From Pseudohongiella sp. (lineage in GTDB: Bacteria > Pseudomonadota > Gammaproteobacteria > Pseudomonadales > Pseudohongiellaceae): a stretch of 64,000 nt of DNA. Location: positions 124,001 to 188,000 of the forward strand of contig NZ_DRFV01000002.1 in the NCBI RefSeq assembly GCF_011050365.1. The letters run 5' to 3'. Position 1 is the stretch's first letter; each line of letters begins with the position of its first letter. The position numbers and the translations under genes were made by a program. Shown here one piece after another: positions 9,794-18,660 of the stretch. The notes under the pieces are model-generated. The model was not told the origin of the DNA. It saw only the letters and a program-made list of their open reading frames with translations, and ran no database searches.

Positions 9794-10480
9794 ATGACTT
9801 CCATCAGTACAGATAAAATCGACAATCCAGCTGCTACCACAACACATAATTGGCCACTGGTCAGCACGTTATTTGTGTTATTTGCCATTCCCGGGATTCC
9901 GGCCATTTTTATTGTACTGGGAGTATTGGCGGGGCCAATGGATTCCCCGCTTCTGGTGTCTCTTGTTAATGCACGCTACTTCGAATCACCACTGGCAGTA
10001 TGGGTTCACGGCGCCAGTGGTATCGCCCTCTTCCTGACAGTCCCGTTGCAGTTCTCACCGGCATTTCGGCTCAAGCATAGCCAATGGCATCGCGTCAGTG
10101 GACGCATTGCACTACTCAGCGCCTATATCCTGGCCGCTTCAGCGGTGTGGATGCACCACTTTTTGACACCTGAAGCGCTTGGTATGCGGTACATTGGCCT
10201 GATTATCGTGAGCCTGGGACTGGTCATGGCCTTCACGCTGGCGTTCTATCATGTGCTCAATGGCGAGATCGCAGCGCATAGACGATGGATGTACAGGGCG
10301 GTTGCGATCACGCTGGCAGTGGTCACACCTTTGTTTATCGAAGTCCTTGCCGTGTTCACGCTTGGTCAGGTTGAAACATTCAGGCCATTCCTGACACAAC
10401 TGCTTTATGACTACGACAGACTCATTGGCTTGGTTATCAATCTTGTTATCGCCGAGTGGTTGATACGAAGCAAGCCATAG
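9794..10480 (+). CDS. DUF2306-like integral membrane protein
   Basis: A 228-residue hydrophobic protein with about six membrane segments. It shares WHRVSGR and HRRWMYRA with the DUF2306 group and ends in VINLVIAEWLI, closely matching the end of the paralogue at 1947-2552. The function is unknown. It stands divergent to a membrane-anchored AraC regulator. Confidence 0.8.
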   Translation: MTSISTDKIDNPAATTTHNWPLVSTLFVLFAIPGIPAIFIVLGVLAGPMDSPLLVSLVNARYFESPLAVWVHGASGIALFLTVPLQFSPAFRLKHSQWHRVSGRIALLSAYILAASAVWMHHFLTPEALGMRYIGLIIVSLGLVMAFTLAFYHVLNGEIAAHRRWMYRAVAITLAVVTPLFIEVLAVFTLGQVETFRPFLTQLLYDYDRLIGLVINLVIAEWLIRSKP

Positions 10481-10569
10481 CCAGCGGTGGATCATCGGCA
10501 CGCTGGGCCCGGAGCGAAATCCGACAGGTGATGACATTGATTTGGCCCTGGCGAGGCGCCACCATTAAA

Positions 10570-10584
10570 TACCTAATATTGGTA
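10570..10584. promoter_or_regulatory. Palindrome upstream of parD-like gene (possible operator)
   Basis: TACCTAATATTGGTA is an imperfect palindrome (TACC...GGTA around an AT-rich centre), 14 bp before the parD-like start. Ribbon-helix-helix antitoxins bind such sites to repress their own genes; that this is the operator is inference from position and symmetry. Confidence 0.45.
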
Positions 10585-10598
10585 CATGGAGCCGGCAC

Positions 10599-10838
10599 AT
10601 GGCTAAAAACACCAGCATATCCCTTGGCGAGCACTTTGACGAATTCATAGCCCAACAGCTCAAGAGTGGTCGATACGGATCTGCCAGCGAAGTCGTCCGG
10701 GCAGGACTCAGAGTGCTTGAAGAGGCAGAAACGAAACGCGAACATCTCCGCAAATTGTTGATTGAAGGCGAACGCAGCGGCTTTGCCGATTACAGCTATA
10801 ATCAACTGATGGACGAACTCGATAGCGATGCTGTTTGA
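10599..10838 (+). CDS. Solitary ParD-type ribbon-helix-helix antitoxin
   Basis: A 79-residue protein starting MAKNTSISLGEHFDEFI with the ParD features SGRYGSASEVVRAGLRVLEE. This is the DNA-binding half plus a short C-terminal toxin-binding tail (DYSYNQLMDELD). GGAG lies seven bases before the ATG. The parE toxin gene normally follows directly; nothing like it is found in any frame in the next ~90 bp or beyond, so the antitoxin appears to be alone. Confidence 0.85.
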   Translation: MAKNTSISLGEHFDEFIAQQLKSGRYGSASEVVRAGLRVLEEAETKREHLRKLLIEGERSGFADYSYNQLMDELDSDAV

Positions 10839-10927
10839 TGCCCTCTTTTCGGATCAGGCAAGGTTACTGTAAGTCACGACCAACGCCTATCACGATAACT
10901 GTCCTGTTCATCCAAACTCCATCTGCC

Positions 10928-11401
10928 TCAAGAATTGTCCATTTCGAAAACAACATACTTCCCGTCGTCGCTTACGCCATCACCCACTTTCTGCCAGCCT
11001 TTCGTCTGGTAGAAAACAATAGCCCTGGTATTTTCCACTAAACACTTGAGACGTGCAGGACTGCCGATATTGGCTAGCGACGTTGCCAGTAGCTGGGAAC
11101 CAATGCCGTGGCCCAACCAATGTGTCGCAACAAAAAGATTGTGGACAAAATTGTCAGCCGCATCGACCGACACAAAACCGACCAGTGCGCCCTGCCGCTC
11201 GGCCACCCAGATGGCCTCCTCTGCTGTATCCCGATCAAAATCGGACAGACAGAATGCGGCGGAGTTCTGCCAGGTAAAGGTATCCTGTCGGGACTCAAGA
11301 TAGAGTCGACTCAGTGCCTCCCTGTCAGCTTTCATAAACGGGCGAATCAGCAGCGTGATCTCCGGTAAGACGTTTCCGCGGAAACGTTTTCGTTTGTTCA
11401 T
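10928..11401 (-). CDS. GNAT-family N-acetyltransferase
   Basis: A 157-residue acetyltransferase. It has the opening strand LIRPFMKADREAL, the central strand GALVGFVSVDA, the acetyl-CoA loop in HWLGHGIGSQLL (Q/RxxGxG/A-like, diverged) and the final VENTRAIVFYQTKGWQKV. The substrate is unknown. The only visible start is ATG 11401; its first codons lie inside the palindromic head of a dispersed repeat (11370-11556), so the N-terminus may have been recruited from that repeat. Confidence 0.8.
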   Translation of the reverse strand: MNKRKRFRGNVLPEITLLIRPFMKADREALSRLYLESRQDTFTWQNSAAFCLSDFDRDTAEEAIWVAERQGALVGFVSVDAADNFVHNLFVATHWLGHGIGSQLLATSLANIGSPARLKCLVENTRAIVFYQTKGWQKVGDGVSDDGKYVVFEMDNS

Positions 11402-11556
11402 TTAAAACCCATAAACCGCCTTTAAAGGTACCATGAAAAAGGGGCGATCGCCTGACAGTGACACCGTTGCGATTGCCTGGCGGTGTGCTACTGCACTGGA
11501 CATCGTCCTGCCCGAGGGATACGTTAGTGGTATACCACCCGCTGGCTTGCAAGGAG
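11370..11556 (+). repeat. Dispersed palindrome-headed repeat, copy 1
   Basis: It opens with the perfect 18-bp palindrome ACGTTTCCGCGGAAACGT and continues through a conserved ~170 bp also seen at 13098-13253. Within it an ATG at 11433 starts a 78-codon frame reading MKKGRSPDSDTV and later DIVLPEGY. The second copy encodes matching words (MKRGRLPDEDTV, and in another frame DIVLPGGY), which suggests a once-translated small gene carried by the repeat. I do not recognise the element. Confidence 0.6.
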
Positions 11557-11562
11557 CCATTC

Positions 11563-12339
11563 ATGATGAAGTTTCAAACTATTACCCTCGCGTTACTGAC
11601 GCTGCCTTTACTGGTGACTGCCTGTGCCACCTCGCCGACCGGGCGCTCCCAGGTGCTACTGGTGTCTGAAAGCCAAATGGCCGGCATGGGGGAACAGGCT
11701 TTCAACCAACTCAAGCAAGAGAACAGCGTCAGCACGGATCAATCATTAACCCGCTATGTCAACTGTGTGTCCAATGCTGTGCTTGCCGAGATGAATACCG
11801 GCATGGATTGGCAGGTGGTCCTGTTTGAAGGCGACGCGGTCAATGCGTTTGCCGTGCCTGGCGGCAATATCGGTGTTTTCAGGGGGCTGCTCAATGTCGC
11901 CGAGAATCAACACCAGCTCGCAACCGTTATCGGCCATGAGGTTGCCCACGTCACCGCCAGGCACTCCGCGGCCCGTGTTTCCACTCAGCTGGCAACACAG
12001 ATGGGTGTATCGGTTCTCGCCCAGACCACGGGCATGGACCCGGGGTTGATTGGCATGGGGGCTGATCTTTTGCTTACCTTGCCATACTCGCGCGCCGACG
12101 AAACCGAGGCCGATCGCCTGGGCCTTGACTACATGGCACGGGCCGGGTTTGACCCCCGCGAAAGTGTCACTCTGTGGCATAACATGGCACGGGCGTCCGG
12201 TGGCGGACCCCCTGAGCTTCTCTCCACGCATCCAGCACCCGACTCCCGCATTCGTGAACTACAGCAGCGTATGTCCGCTGCCGTCCAAACGTTTGAGGCC
12301 GCCCAGGCTCGGGGCCAACGGCCAGCCTGTCAGCCCTGA
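11563..12339 (+). CDS. M48-family metalloprotease, lipoprotein
   Basis: About 258 residues with a lipoprotein signal ending LLVTAC (Cys21), so probably anchored in the outer membrane facing the periplasm. The zinc motif HEVAH is at residues 125-129 and the downstream glutamate block DETEADRLG near 180. It resembles LoiP/YggG-type proteases that take part in envelope protein quality control. AAGGAG six to nine bases upstream fixes the start at 11563 (or 11566). It lies immediately after dispersed repeat copy 1. Confidence 0.9.
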   Translation: MMKFQTITLALLTLPLLVTACATSPTGRSQVLLVSESQMAGMGEQAFNQLKQENSVSTDQSLTRYVNCVSNAVLAEMNTGMDWQVVLFEGDAVNAFAVPGGNIGVFRGLLNVAENQHQLATVIGHEVAHVTARHSAARVSTQLATQMGVSVLAQTTGMDPGLIGMGADLLLTLPYSRADETEADRLGLDYMARAGFDPRESVTLWHNMARASGGGPPELLSTHPAPDSRIRELQQRMSAAVQTFEAAQARGQRPACQP

Positions 12340-12508
12340 TACATGCTGGACGGATTGCCGGGCCAGGGCCTTTACATCAGGTTTAATTGCAGCCCGGATC
12401 ATTTGCAGAGCATGATGATACAGACAAAACCACTTGGCATTTCCGGTCGTAGCCCCCTGTAAACGCAATCGAAAACGCCCTTTATTGGGCGCATTCAGGA
12501 GGAATTTT

Positions 12509-12997
12509 ATGTCCAGCCCAGAGCATAAACAGAAAATCTGGAATCTCATCAGCGACATCAAAAACGGAATGCTGACCACGCGTCACGGCGATGAGCTGCG
12601 GTCACGACCCATGGTGCTGGTGCAGGACGAATATGACGGTACGCTCTGGTTCTTCACCGATCTTGAGTCAGAGAAAGTGTTCGAACTTGAGGATGACAAC
12701 GATGTCTGTGTGACCTTCTCGGATCCGCATGACCATGTCTATGTCTCACTGACCGGCACCGGTCGCGCGACCCAGGACAAGGCGCTGATTGATCGATACT
12801 GGAACTCGCTCATTGCAGCCTGGTTCCCCGAAGGCAAGGATTCACCCAATGTGGGCATGCTGGAAATCAAAATTAACAAGGGCGAGCACTGGAACAGTGA
12901 CAGCAGCAAGATGGTCAAGAGCATAAAGACGGCCACTGCCAAAGCCAAAGGGGCGAAGCCGGATCTGGGTGAACACGAAAAGTTCGGAACCAGGTAG
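12509..12997 (+). CDS. Pyridoxamine 5'-phosphate oxidase-fold protein (general stress protein 26 type)
   Basis: A 162-residue split-barrel flavin-binding protein. It begins MSSPEHKQKIWNLI, followed by MLTTRHGDELRSRPM, LWFFTDLESEK and VYVSLTGTGRA, the usual blocks of the GSP26-like branch of the PNPOx superfamily. Members bind FMN or FAD; the activity here is unknown. A strong AGGAGGA sits just upstream and fixes the ATG at 12509. A small hairpin (CGCCC, loop TTTATT, GGGCG at 12476-12491) lies in the leader. Confidence 0.85.
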   Translation: MSSPEHKQKIWNLISDIKNGMLTTRHGDELRSRPMVLVQDEYDGTLWFFTDLESEKVFELEDDNDVCVTFSDPHDHVYVSLTGTGRATQDKALIDRYWNSLIAAWFPEGKDSPNVGMLEIKINKGEHWNSDSSKMVKSIKTATAKAKGAKPDLGEHEKFGTR

Positions 12998-13319
12998 CGG
13001 TGCTTCCTGTCAACGCAGGTGCTGTTAGCTGACGTGCCTGAAATGTCGTTGAGAAGTGAAAATCAGGCAGACATCCGGCCAACTACTCTGCGAAAAAACG
13101 TTTCCGCGGAACGGTCTTCGTTTGGTTATTTATAAACCATGAAACGCGGGCGGCTGCCTGACGAAGACACCGTAGGGTGTCTGCCGGGGCGGGACCGCAC
13201 ACGACATCGTTCTGCCCGGAGGCTACGCTTGTGAGCCCGGGCCCACGAGCTTGCAAGTAGCGACCCAGTTTCTATCTATGACCAGCTCGGAGTCGGACAG
13301 CAATGATGGTCATGTATTA
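12998..13319. other. 322-bp gap holding dispersed repeat copy 2
   Basis: No intact gene is seen. The central part (13098-13253) is the second copy of the palindrome-headed repeat; the rest shows no recognisable feature. Confidence 0.6.
13098..13253 (+). repeat. Dispersed palindrome-headed repeat, copy 2
   Basis: It begins ACGTTTCCGCGGAACGGT, an imperfect version of the copy 1 palindrome, then TCTTCGTTTGGTTATTTA, ACCATGAAACGCGGGCGG, ACGACATCGTTCTGCCC and AGCTTGCAAG, each aligning in order with copy 1 at 11370-11556. The small reading frame of copy 1 is broken here by a shift between its two conserved parts. Confidence 0.6.
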
Positions 13320-14423
13320 TTATACCGAGACAGTGATGTTCCGCCCTTTGTTTTTTGCCTGATACAGCGCCTTATCAGCACGTGAAAGCAGTGCATCGCG
13401 GGTATCATCTTTTCTGAACAATGTTGCACCGATACTGACTGTTACCTTATCAACAGCACCAAAACCATCATCTTCAATTTTGTGCCGTAGCTTTTCACAT
13501 AAGTGCTTCAGTGTTGTCTCATTCACTTCAATCGCGATAACGACAAACTCCTCCCCACCCCACCTCACCAACGTATCATTCGAGCGTATGGACGCTGACA
13601 AGATCTGTGCCGTCTTGCGTAATACATCGTCCCCTACAGCATGCCCGAATGTATCATTGATATTTTTGAAATGATCAATGTCGATAATCAGAAGCCCGAA
13701 TGTTTTATCGTATCGAATATCCCGCGCCATCTCCTGAGCAAGAACACTTTTCAGGTGATTACGATTGAATGCTCCAGTAAGCTCATCGGTAACGGCCAGG
13801 TGGTGCAACTCTTGCTGGCTCATGAAGACAGCTTTCCTGGACCTGTCAAACATCAATGCGCCTAAACAGCCAAACGAAAAGCTGCAAAATATCCAGAAAA
13901 CATGCATGGTGTAGATATCAAGATCACTCATGACATAGAAACCCGAGACCAGCAGAATGCTTGATGCCATCGACGCACTGGCCAGGGCATGCCTGAAAGT
14001 CATACCTGACACAACAAAGATCCAGAACACAGCCAGATACCCTTCGGTAACAAACGGAAAATAATTACCAAGCTGGCCTGCTATATAGGCATGACTTAAC
14101 ATGGAGAAGACGGGAAATAACGCAAGCGCTGGCACTACGATCGTGTAGAACCGTTTTTTGTAGGCAAGAAAACTAATCGTCAATAGAATTGGAGCAGTCA
14201 CAAAAAGATTAAGTCTCAGCATCAAAACCTGAACCTGATCTGACGCCCAGGACTTGTCCAGCAAAGAAAAAATAATGTACAAAAGTGCGGTTAGAAATGT
14301 AATCGCAGAAATCTGGACCTGTCTGGCAGGCTCGTCCCACTTTTTGTAGAGACGGTAGGTCGCCTCATCCGGAAAGCCTTTTGGCAATTCGAACGGGAGG
14401 ATATGTTGTAGTATTTTTTGCAT
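13320..14423 (-). CDS. Membrane diguanylate cyclase
   Basis: A 367-residue protein with about five to six N-terminal membrane segments (residues ~35-190) and a C-terminal GGDEF domain: DELTGAFNRNHL, then IDIDHFKNINDTFGHAVGDD, and the active site GGEEF at about 289-293 with RSND (an RxxD inhibitory site) upstream. It is expected to synthesise cyclic di-GMP in response to an unknown membrane signal. AGGGGC lies before the ATG. It is followed on the same strand by nothing obviously linked. Confidence 0.88.
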   Translation of the reverse strand: MQKILQHILPFELPKGFPDEATYRLYKKWDEPARQVQISAITFLTALLYIIFSLLDKSWASDQVQVLMLRLNLFVTAPILLTISFLAYKKRFYTIVVPALALFPVFSMLSHAYIAGQLGNYFPFVTEGYLAVFWIFVVSGMTFRHALASASMASSILLVSGFYVMSDLDIYTMHVFWIFCSFSFGCLGALMFDRSRKAVFMSQQELHHLAVTDELTGAFNRNHLKSVLAQEMARDIRYDKTFGLLIIDIDHFKNINDTFGHAVGDDVLRKTAQILSASIRSNDTLVRWGGEEFVVIAIEVNETTLKHLCEKLRHKIEDDGFGAVDKVTVSIGATLFRKDDTRDALLSRADKALYQAKNKGRNITVSV

Positions 14424-14452
14424 AGCGCCCCTGACCTGACGACAGTCTTTTG

Positions 14453-15289
14453 TTACTCGCGGCCCAGTGCTGTCAGCACCAGGCGCGCCATTGCCTCATG
14501 GCCTTCGGCGGTGGGATGATAGCGAACACCGCTACTGGCGACAACATTGCCGTTTATCCAGCGTTCGGCAGCCGGGGACGCGCAAGGGCCATGGCCTTCG
14601 GCCAGTACATAAGGGTCAGCAATCAGATTCTGTTGGCCGGCAGTCACACTCACGAAGATCTCTTCAAGGGTTTGCCCCAGGTCGGCGAGATAACGCGTGT
14701 CTTGCGCGCTGAGCTGCAGCTCTTCGCAGCTGATGGCATCAACAGGAAATACGCGCGGATAGGTCACCAGCACAACAATGGCCTGCGGCGCTTTGTCCCG
14801 GATCGCGTCAATCGTTGCAGTCAGTTTGGCGGGCAACTGACTCACCGCATCATTGATCGCGTCCTGGTCAAGACTGGCAGTGCAGTTGTCGTCAGCTGAG
14901 GTGCCGGCACAGGCGAATGTCGACGCGGTATAGCGGATGTCATTGCCACCGATGGTGACAGTCACCAGCCCCGTCTCAGCGGTAACTGCATCAATCTGCG
15001 GCGGTGCGCCATTTTGCGGCGTGTGGCGAATGTTATCCGTGGTCGCGCCGTTGCAACTGACATCGGTGAGCGACAGCTGAAGCGCATCGGCGACCAGGTT
15101 GGCGTAGTTGCTGCCTGATCGACCGCAGTCACCCAACTGCTCAGGTACCCCCGGGCCAGCCGCAAACGAGCTGCCAAGCGCGACATACCGGGTGCCCGGC
15201 TGCAAGGTGTCTGCCGGGGCCTGCGCATGCACAAAGGCAGCGGTAAGCAGTGCATAGCCCAGTGCGACGATAGCCGTTATTCTTGTCAT
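14453..15289 (-). CDS. Secreted SGNH/GDSL hydrolase
   Basis: A 278-residue protein with a signal peptide (cleavage near FVHA-QAPAD, residue 22). Its SGNH blocks are: nucleophile region ALGSSFAAGPG, the Gly/Asn block VTIGGNDIRYT near residue 115, and the C-terminal RYHPTAEGHEAMA carrying the catalytic His. Family members are esterases or lipases; the substrate is unknown. GGAGGC lies directly upstream of the ATG. A ~31-bp copy of its leader and first codons is found at 18481-18511. Confidence 0.85.
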   Translation of the reverse strand: MTRITAIVALGYALLTAAFVHAQAPADTLQPGTRYVALGSSFAAGPGVPEQLGDCGRSGSNYANLVADALQLSLTDVSCNGATTDNIRHTPQNGAPPQIDAVTAETGLVTVTIGGNDIRYTASTFACAGTSADDNCTASLDQDAINDAVSQLPAKLTATIDAIRDKAPQAIVVLVTYPRVFPVDAISCEELQLSAQDTRYLADLGQTLEEIFVSVTAGQQNLIADPYVLAEGHGPCASPAAERWINGNVVASSGVRYHPTAEGHEAMARLVLTALGRE

Positions 15290-15544
15290 TGCAGCCTCCA
15301 GTCAGGCGAGTCAAATAGGGGATAAGGTCACTTATAACGCCTCCATCACGCGGCGGCCTTGTAGTTGATGTTTTGAGGGCTTCTGATTCCCGCATTCGGC
15401 CGTTTATATTCTGGCGTATCGCTAACGCTCGACAATATTAAAAACCAACAAAATTAGCAATTCCTGTGATCAGTACGGTTATAAGGGTTCAAGGACTCGT
15501 GCGGCCTGCCGATAACCGGCTTTACCGTTGACAGGAGTACCCTG

Positions 15545-16857
15545 ATGTTTAATCGCCACCTCAAAAAAGAACTCGAAGATCAGCGTGTGGAATTAGAGAC
15601 TCTCCGCCAGCTGGTTGCTCAGATGGATCGGGGCATGCTATCCATCACACTGAATGCCGATTTCTGTATCTCTGCATTAAACCAGGACTTTGCCAATGTC
15701 CTCGGTTTCCCGCGAGAGCACCTGTTGGGTCGACCCCTGTCAGAGATTGTACCGTCTTACGTTACCAAGCTGGCCTGCTTTCGAGACTCAATCAAGCCGT
15801 CGCAAATTTCGCGCCGGTCAGTGACGACTACCGCTACTTGCGGGCCGATGGCTCTCTAGCCTGGCTGCATATTCAATGGCTCCCGGTACGAGGATCAGAC
15901 GGCAAGCTCTCTTACGTGCAGGGTTATGGTAGAGACGTAACCAAAACAATAGAGAACGCAAAAGAAGCTGAGTCTTTCATTGATGCGCTAATCCGCTCTA
16001 CCGCGGTTATCCAGTTCAACCTTGATGGCACTGTCATCACCGCAAACGAGCAGTTTCAGCAGGCTATGGGTTACCGGCTGGAAGAACTCATCGGTCAGCA
16101 CCACCGTAAGTTCTGCACCCCTGAGGAGGCCGGCTCGCCTGAATATGCGGCCTTCTGGAAAAAGCTAAACAGCGGCGAGTACGTGGCGGACCGTTTCAAG
16201 CGGATTGATAGCAGTGGCTCCGTGGTGTGGCTCGAAGCCACTTATAACCCGGTCTACGACGCCGAGGGCAACCTCCGCAAGGTCGTTAAGTTCGCCAGCG
16301 TTGTCACCGACCAGGTTTTACGGGAAGAGCAGGTACGCGAGGGCGCAGGTGTTGCCTACGACGTGTCACAACAAACGGACGTAAGCGCAAAAAAGGGCGC
16401 TGATGTGGTTCAGCAGACGGTCGAAACCATGCAGCAGATAGCCACACAAATGCAGGCGGCGACCGAAAGCATTGAGGCCTTGAGCAAACAGTCCCTGCAG
16501 ATCAACGACATCGTGCAAACTATCGGCGGCATCGCAGAACAGACAAACCTGCTGGCGCTAAACGCCGCGATTGAAGCCGCCAGGGCCGGTGAACAGGGCC
16601 GTGGATTTGCTGTGGTTGCCGACGAGGTGCGACAACTGGCGGGTCGCACAAGTTCAGCCACCGAGGAGATTGTGGGCGTCGTCCATCAAAATCAGACGCT
16701 TTCAGATGAAGTCAAACGCCAGATGTTCAGCTCTCGAGAGAAAGCCGAGCAAGGCCTGGAACTTGCCAGCCAGTCGGGCACCTTGATTGTAGAGATCCAG
16801 GAAGGAGCCAGGCAGGTGGTGGACGCGGTAGGGCGCTTTGCTAACGAATTGCAGTAG
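15545..16857 (+). pseudogene. Soluble PAS-PAS methyl-accepting chemotaxis protein, frameshifted
   Basis: Two adjacent frames together encode one soluble chemoreceptor. 15545-15859 encodes the start ([13 protein letters not shown]) and most of a first PAS domain up to KLACFRD. 15838-16857 resumes with [19 protein letters not shown], a second PAS domain, and the receptor signalling tip with [20 protein letters not shown]. Reading back in the second frame gives [15 protein letters not shown] immediately before, so a single frame change between about 15776 and 15800 splits the gene. No slippery heptamer is apparent, so this is a mutation or a sequencing error rather than programmed shifting. There is no transmembrane segment, as in BdlA-like soluble receptors. 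Confidence 0.8.
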
Positions 16858-16937
16858 CGCGGGGGAAGTCCAATGTTTGAACGTCAGCGCATAAGACAAA
16901 TGACGCACAATACCAGTTACCGGCCTGCAACTGATTG

Positions 16938-17165
16938 CCAGGCAACCCGGCAGGTATAACGATCAATATCTTTTGCCACTTTGCACAAGGCTTAAACATT
17001 TATGCCCCTGGCACTGAACCGCACCTGACCAAGAATATCTTGAACGTTAGCCATATCCTTATGGTTTTACTATTGATACCACGCTTCTGCGCCTTCCGGA
17101 TTAATCATCCGAAACCGCATCTGATGCGTAGCCGACGCCAACATCATCTGCATTTTCGAGATGAC
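16938..17165 (-). pseudogene. Decayed copy of the hicB / secreted-protein junction
   Basis: Positions 16938-16978 match 28464-28504 at 38 of 41 bases and encode AKDIDRYTCRVAW, like the start of the HicB antitoxin. Positions 17060-17078 repeat the TATCAATAGT/ACCATAA motif found before hicB. Positions ~17090-17165 read MRFRMINPEGAEA on the minus strand, comparable to MQFRVVSAEDVDE at the end of the 608-residue secreted protein. Nothing here can be expressed as a normal product. Confidence 0.5.
17060..17078 (-). promoter_or_regulatory. Repeated TATCAATAGT-N4-CATA motif, copy 1
   Basis: On the minus strand TATCAATAGTAAAACCATA followed by AGGATATGGC. The same layout occurs at 20589-20607 and 28511-28529, each time just before an ATGGC start-like sequence. 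It probably is a promoter or antitoxin operator. Confidence 0.4.
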
Positions 17166-17288
17166 TGATTACTTCTTCTACCGATACTGAGGCGTCCGCG
17201 AAAATGGTGAGACTGGAGTGCAGAGACAGCCAGAGTATGGCAATTACGTTTTTGCACGTCCTGTCAGACGCCCCTAACACGCAGCATT

Positions 17289-17669
17289 TTATTCAACCGT
17301 GCAGGCGCTTTGCGAACTACGGGCTGATTTTCTGTATTTCGAAACGATTAGCGTTCCGCTCTCATCACCTTGCAGCTCCAGATAGTCGACATTTTTGATA
17401 TAGGACTTGGACATCGATCTCATACCCAAATTGATCCCACCACTGTCTGCTGTTGTATCGACACTTACTCCGATGCTCTGTGCTGTATTAGTAAGAACAC
17501 AATCGTTTTTTCCGACTTTAATCGAAACAAGGCCGATAAGGCGATCATTCCCTTCTTTATCAGTGTAATGCAAAGCACAGCCTGTCAGAAAGAGAGCAAG
17601 CATTATCAGCACATAGAGCCGACATGATCTATAAACTGAGACAACCAGCATAAGCGGCATCATTTCCAT
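17289..17669 (-). CDS. Hypothetical small lipoprotein
   Basis: Up to 126 residues with a hydrophobic stretch ending in the lipobox LFLTGC (Cys near residue 31 from the first Met), then a ~95-residue periplasmic part containing GVSVDTTADSGGINLGMRS. I do not recognise the family. The start is uncertain: the first ATG overlaps the upstream lipoprotein gene by 41 bp, and GTG 17615 or ATG 17603 are alternatives. The two lipoproteins share the theme GINxG and similar composition, so they may be functional partners or distant duplicates. Confidence 0.55.
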   Translation of the reverse strand: MEMMPLMLVVSVYRSCRLYVLIMLALFLTGCALHYTDKEGNDRLIGLVSIKVGKNDCVLTNTAQSIGVSVDTTADSGGINLGMRSMSKSYIKNVDYLELQGDESGTLIVSKYRKSARSSQSACTVE

Positions 17670-18288
17670 TCAGAGCTCGTGATTCTTCAGATGCTTTGAT
17701 TATCGCGGCTTCGCCCGTTGCAAATGTATGTACGTTTCTGGTGCCTCCAATATTGGTTTTTGGGGCGACCAAATCATCATCAGTTGTATTAACTGATATA
17801 GACGCATAAACAGAGCCTACATTGTCGTTCACTATCGGCATTTTTACGCCGGTTCCTCGTTTATAGCCAAAGTTGATGCCAGTAGAGGTTGCTCCACCCC
17901 AGGATAAGTCAAGTAGCGACCATGAGCTGTATGTCCCAAATATCACTGAGCCGCCCTCACTTGGTTTCGGTAAAAGTTCGGTAAACGCCTTAACGTTATC
18001 AGCTACAGGCGCTTTCTGGGCCGCGCATATCGCCGCTTGCCCGACCGCCACCACCTCTTCAATCACGGTATTTGTATACGCGATATCCAGATCCGAAGTA
18101 CCCAGAACGTCGAAGGCACCTCCGTCTTTTTTTGCTGGCGCTGTGTTTAAAGCAGCATTCTTGGCGCCTATGCCGACGCCGTCTGATGACGCGTCAATTC
18201 CAATCCGTGTATAGGTGCCGAAATACAATGATTTGTTACTCGCACAACCGGAAATCAAGATAGCCAATAGAATTATTTTATATTTCAT
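17629..18288 (-). CDS. Hypothetical lipoprotein
   Basis: A 219-residue protein with a clear lipoprotein signal MKYKIILLAILISGC (Cys15), followed by a soluble part with repeated Gly-rich turns (FGTYTRIGIDASSDGVGIGA, INFGYKRGTGVKMP). It resembles envelope lipoproteins of unknown role; no specific family can be named. It overlaps the following small lipoprotein gene, suggesting a two-gene operon. The surrounding sequence is poorer in GC than the flanks and full of decayed fragments, suggesting acquired DNA. Confidence 0.7.
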   Translation of the reverse strand: MKYKIILLAILISGCASNKSLYFGTYTRIGIDASSDGVGIGAKNAALNTAPAKKDGGAFDVLGTSDLDIAYTNTVIEEVVAVGQAAICAAQKAPVADNVKAFTELLPKPSEGGSVIFGTYSSWSLLDLSWGGATSTGINFGYKRGTGVKMPIVNDNVGSVYASISVNTTDDDLVAPKTNIGGTRNVHTFATGEAAIIKASEESRALNGNDAAYAGCLSL

Positions 18289-18660
18289 TCTGAAAGCCCT
18301 TTTTTGAATTAGTAGAATTTAACTCCAAAAATAGTATTGGCATGGATTGATACATCCACCCAATAAGCGCCCACCACACATGGATCAAACGCTGGCGTAA
18401 CTCGAAAATGCGGAATTCAGGATGCTAATCGATAGAAACAGATATACGAACGGTTAACAACTAGCCATTTGGCTAATACAATAACCGTTATTCTTTTCAT
18501 TGCAGCCTGCAATTTTGAAAGCTTACCAGGGTCCCGGGCACTGTTAACCCCCGGGTATCGTATCAGGACGTATGTATGGAAAAATGTGCGCCGCATAGTC
18601 AGCTTTTCCAAGCTCGATCAATCCGCGTCTGGGCATCAGCGAGCGAACCGGGCCGCGCGT
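18289..18660. other. 372-bp gap with a fragment of the SGNH hydrolase leader
   Basis: No convincing gene. Positions 18481-18511 match the leader and first codons of the SGNH hydrolase gene (15270-15300) at 28 of 31 bases on the same strand sense. The remainder shows nothing recognisable. Confidence 0.5.

Larger units (their letters stand above)
16858..17288. other. 430-bp gap with decayed gene fragments
   Basis: No intact gene. It contains a 41-bp fragment of a hicB start (16938-16978, minus strand), a promoter-like motif copy (17060-17078) and a degraded 3' end of a secreted-protein gene (about 17090-17165). These are in the same order as the intact features at 28464-28690. Confidence 0.55.

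Noticed and set aside
15776-15859. Programmed frameshift in the chemoreceptor
   Set aside because: No slippery heptamer or downstream structure was apparent; a mutation or sequencing error is simpler.
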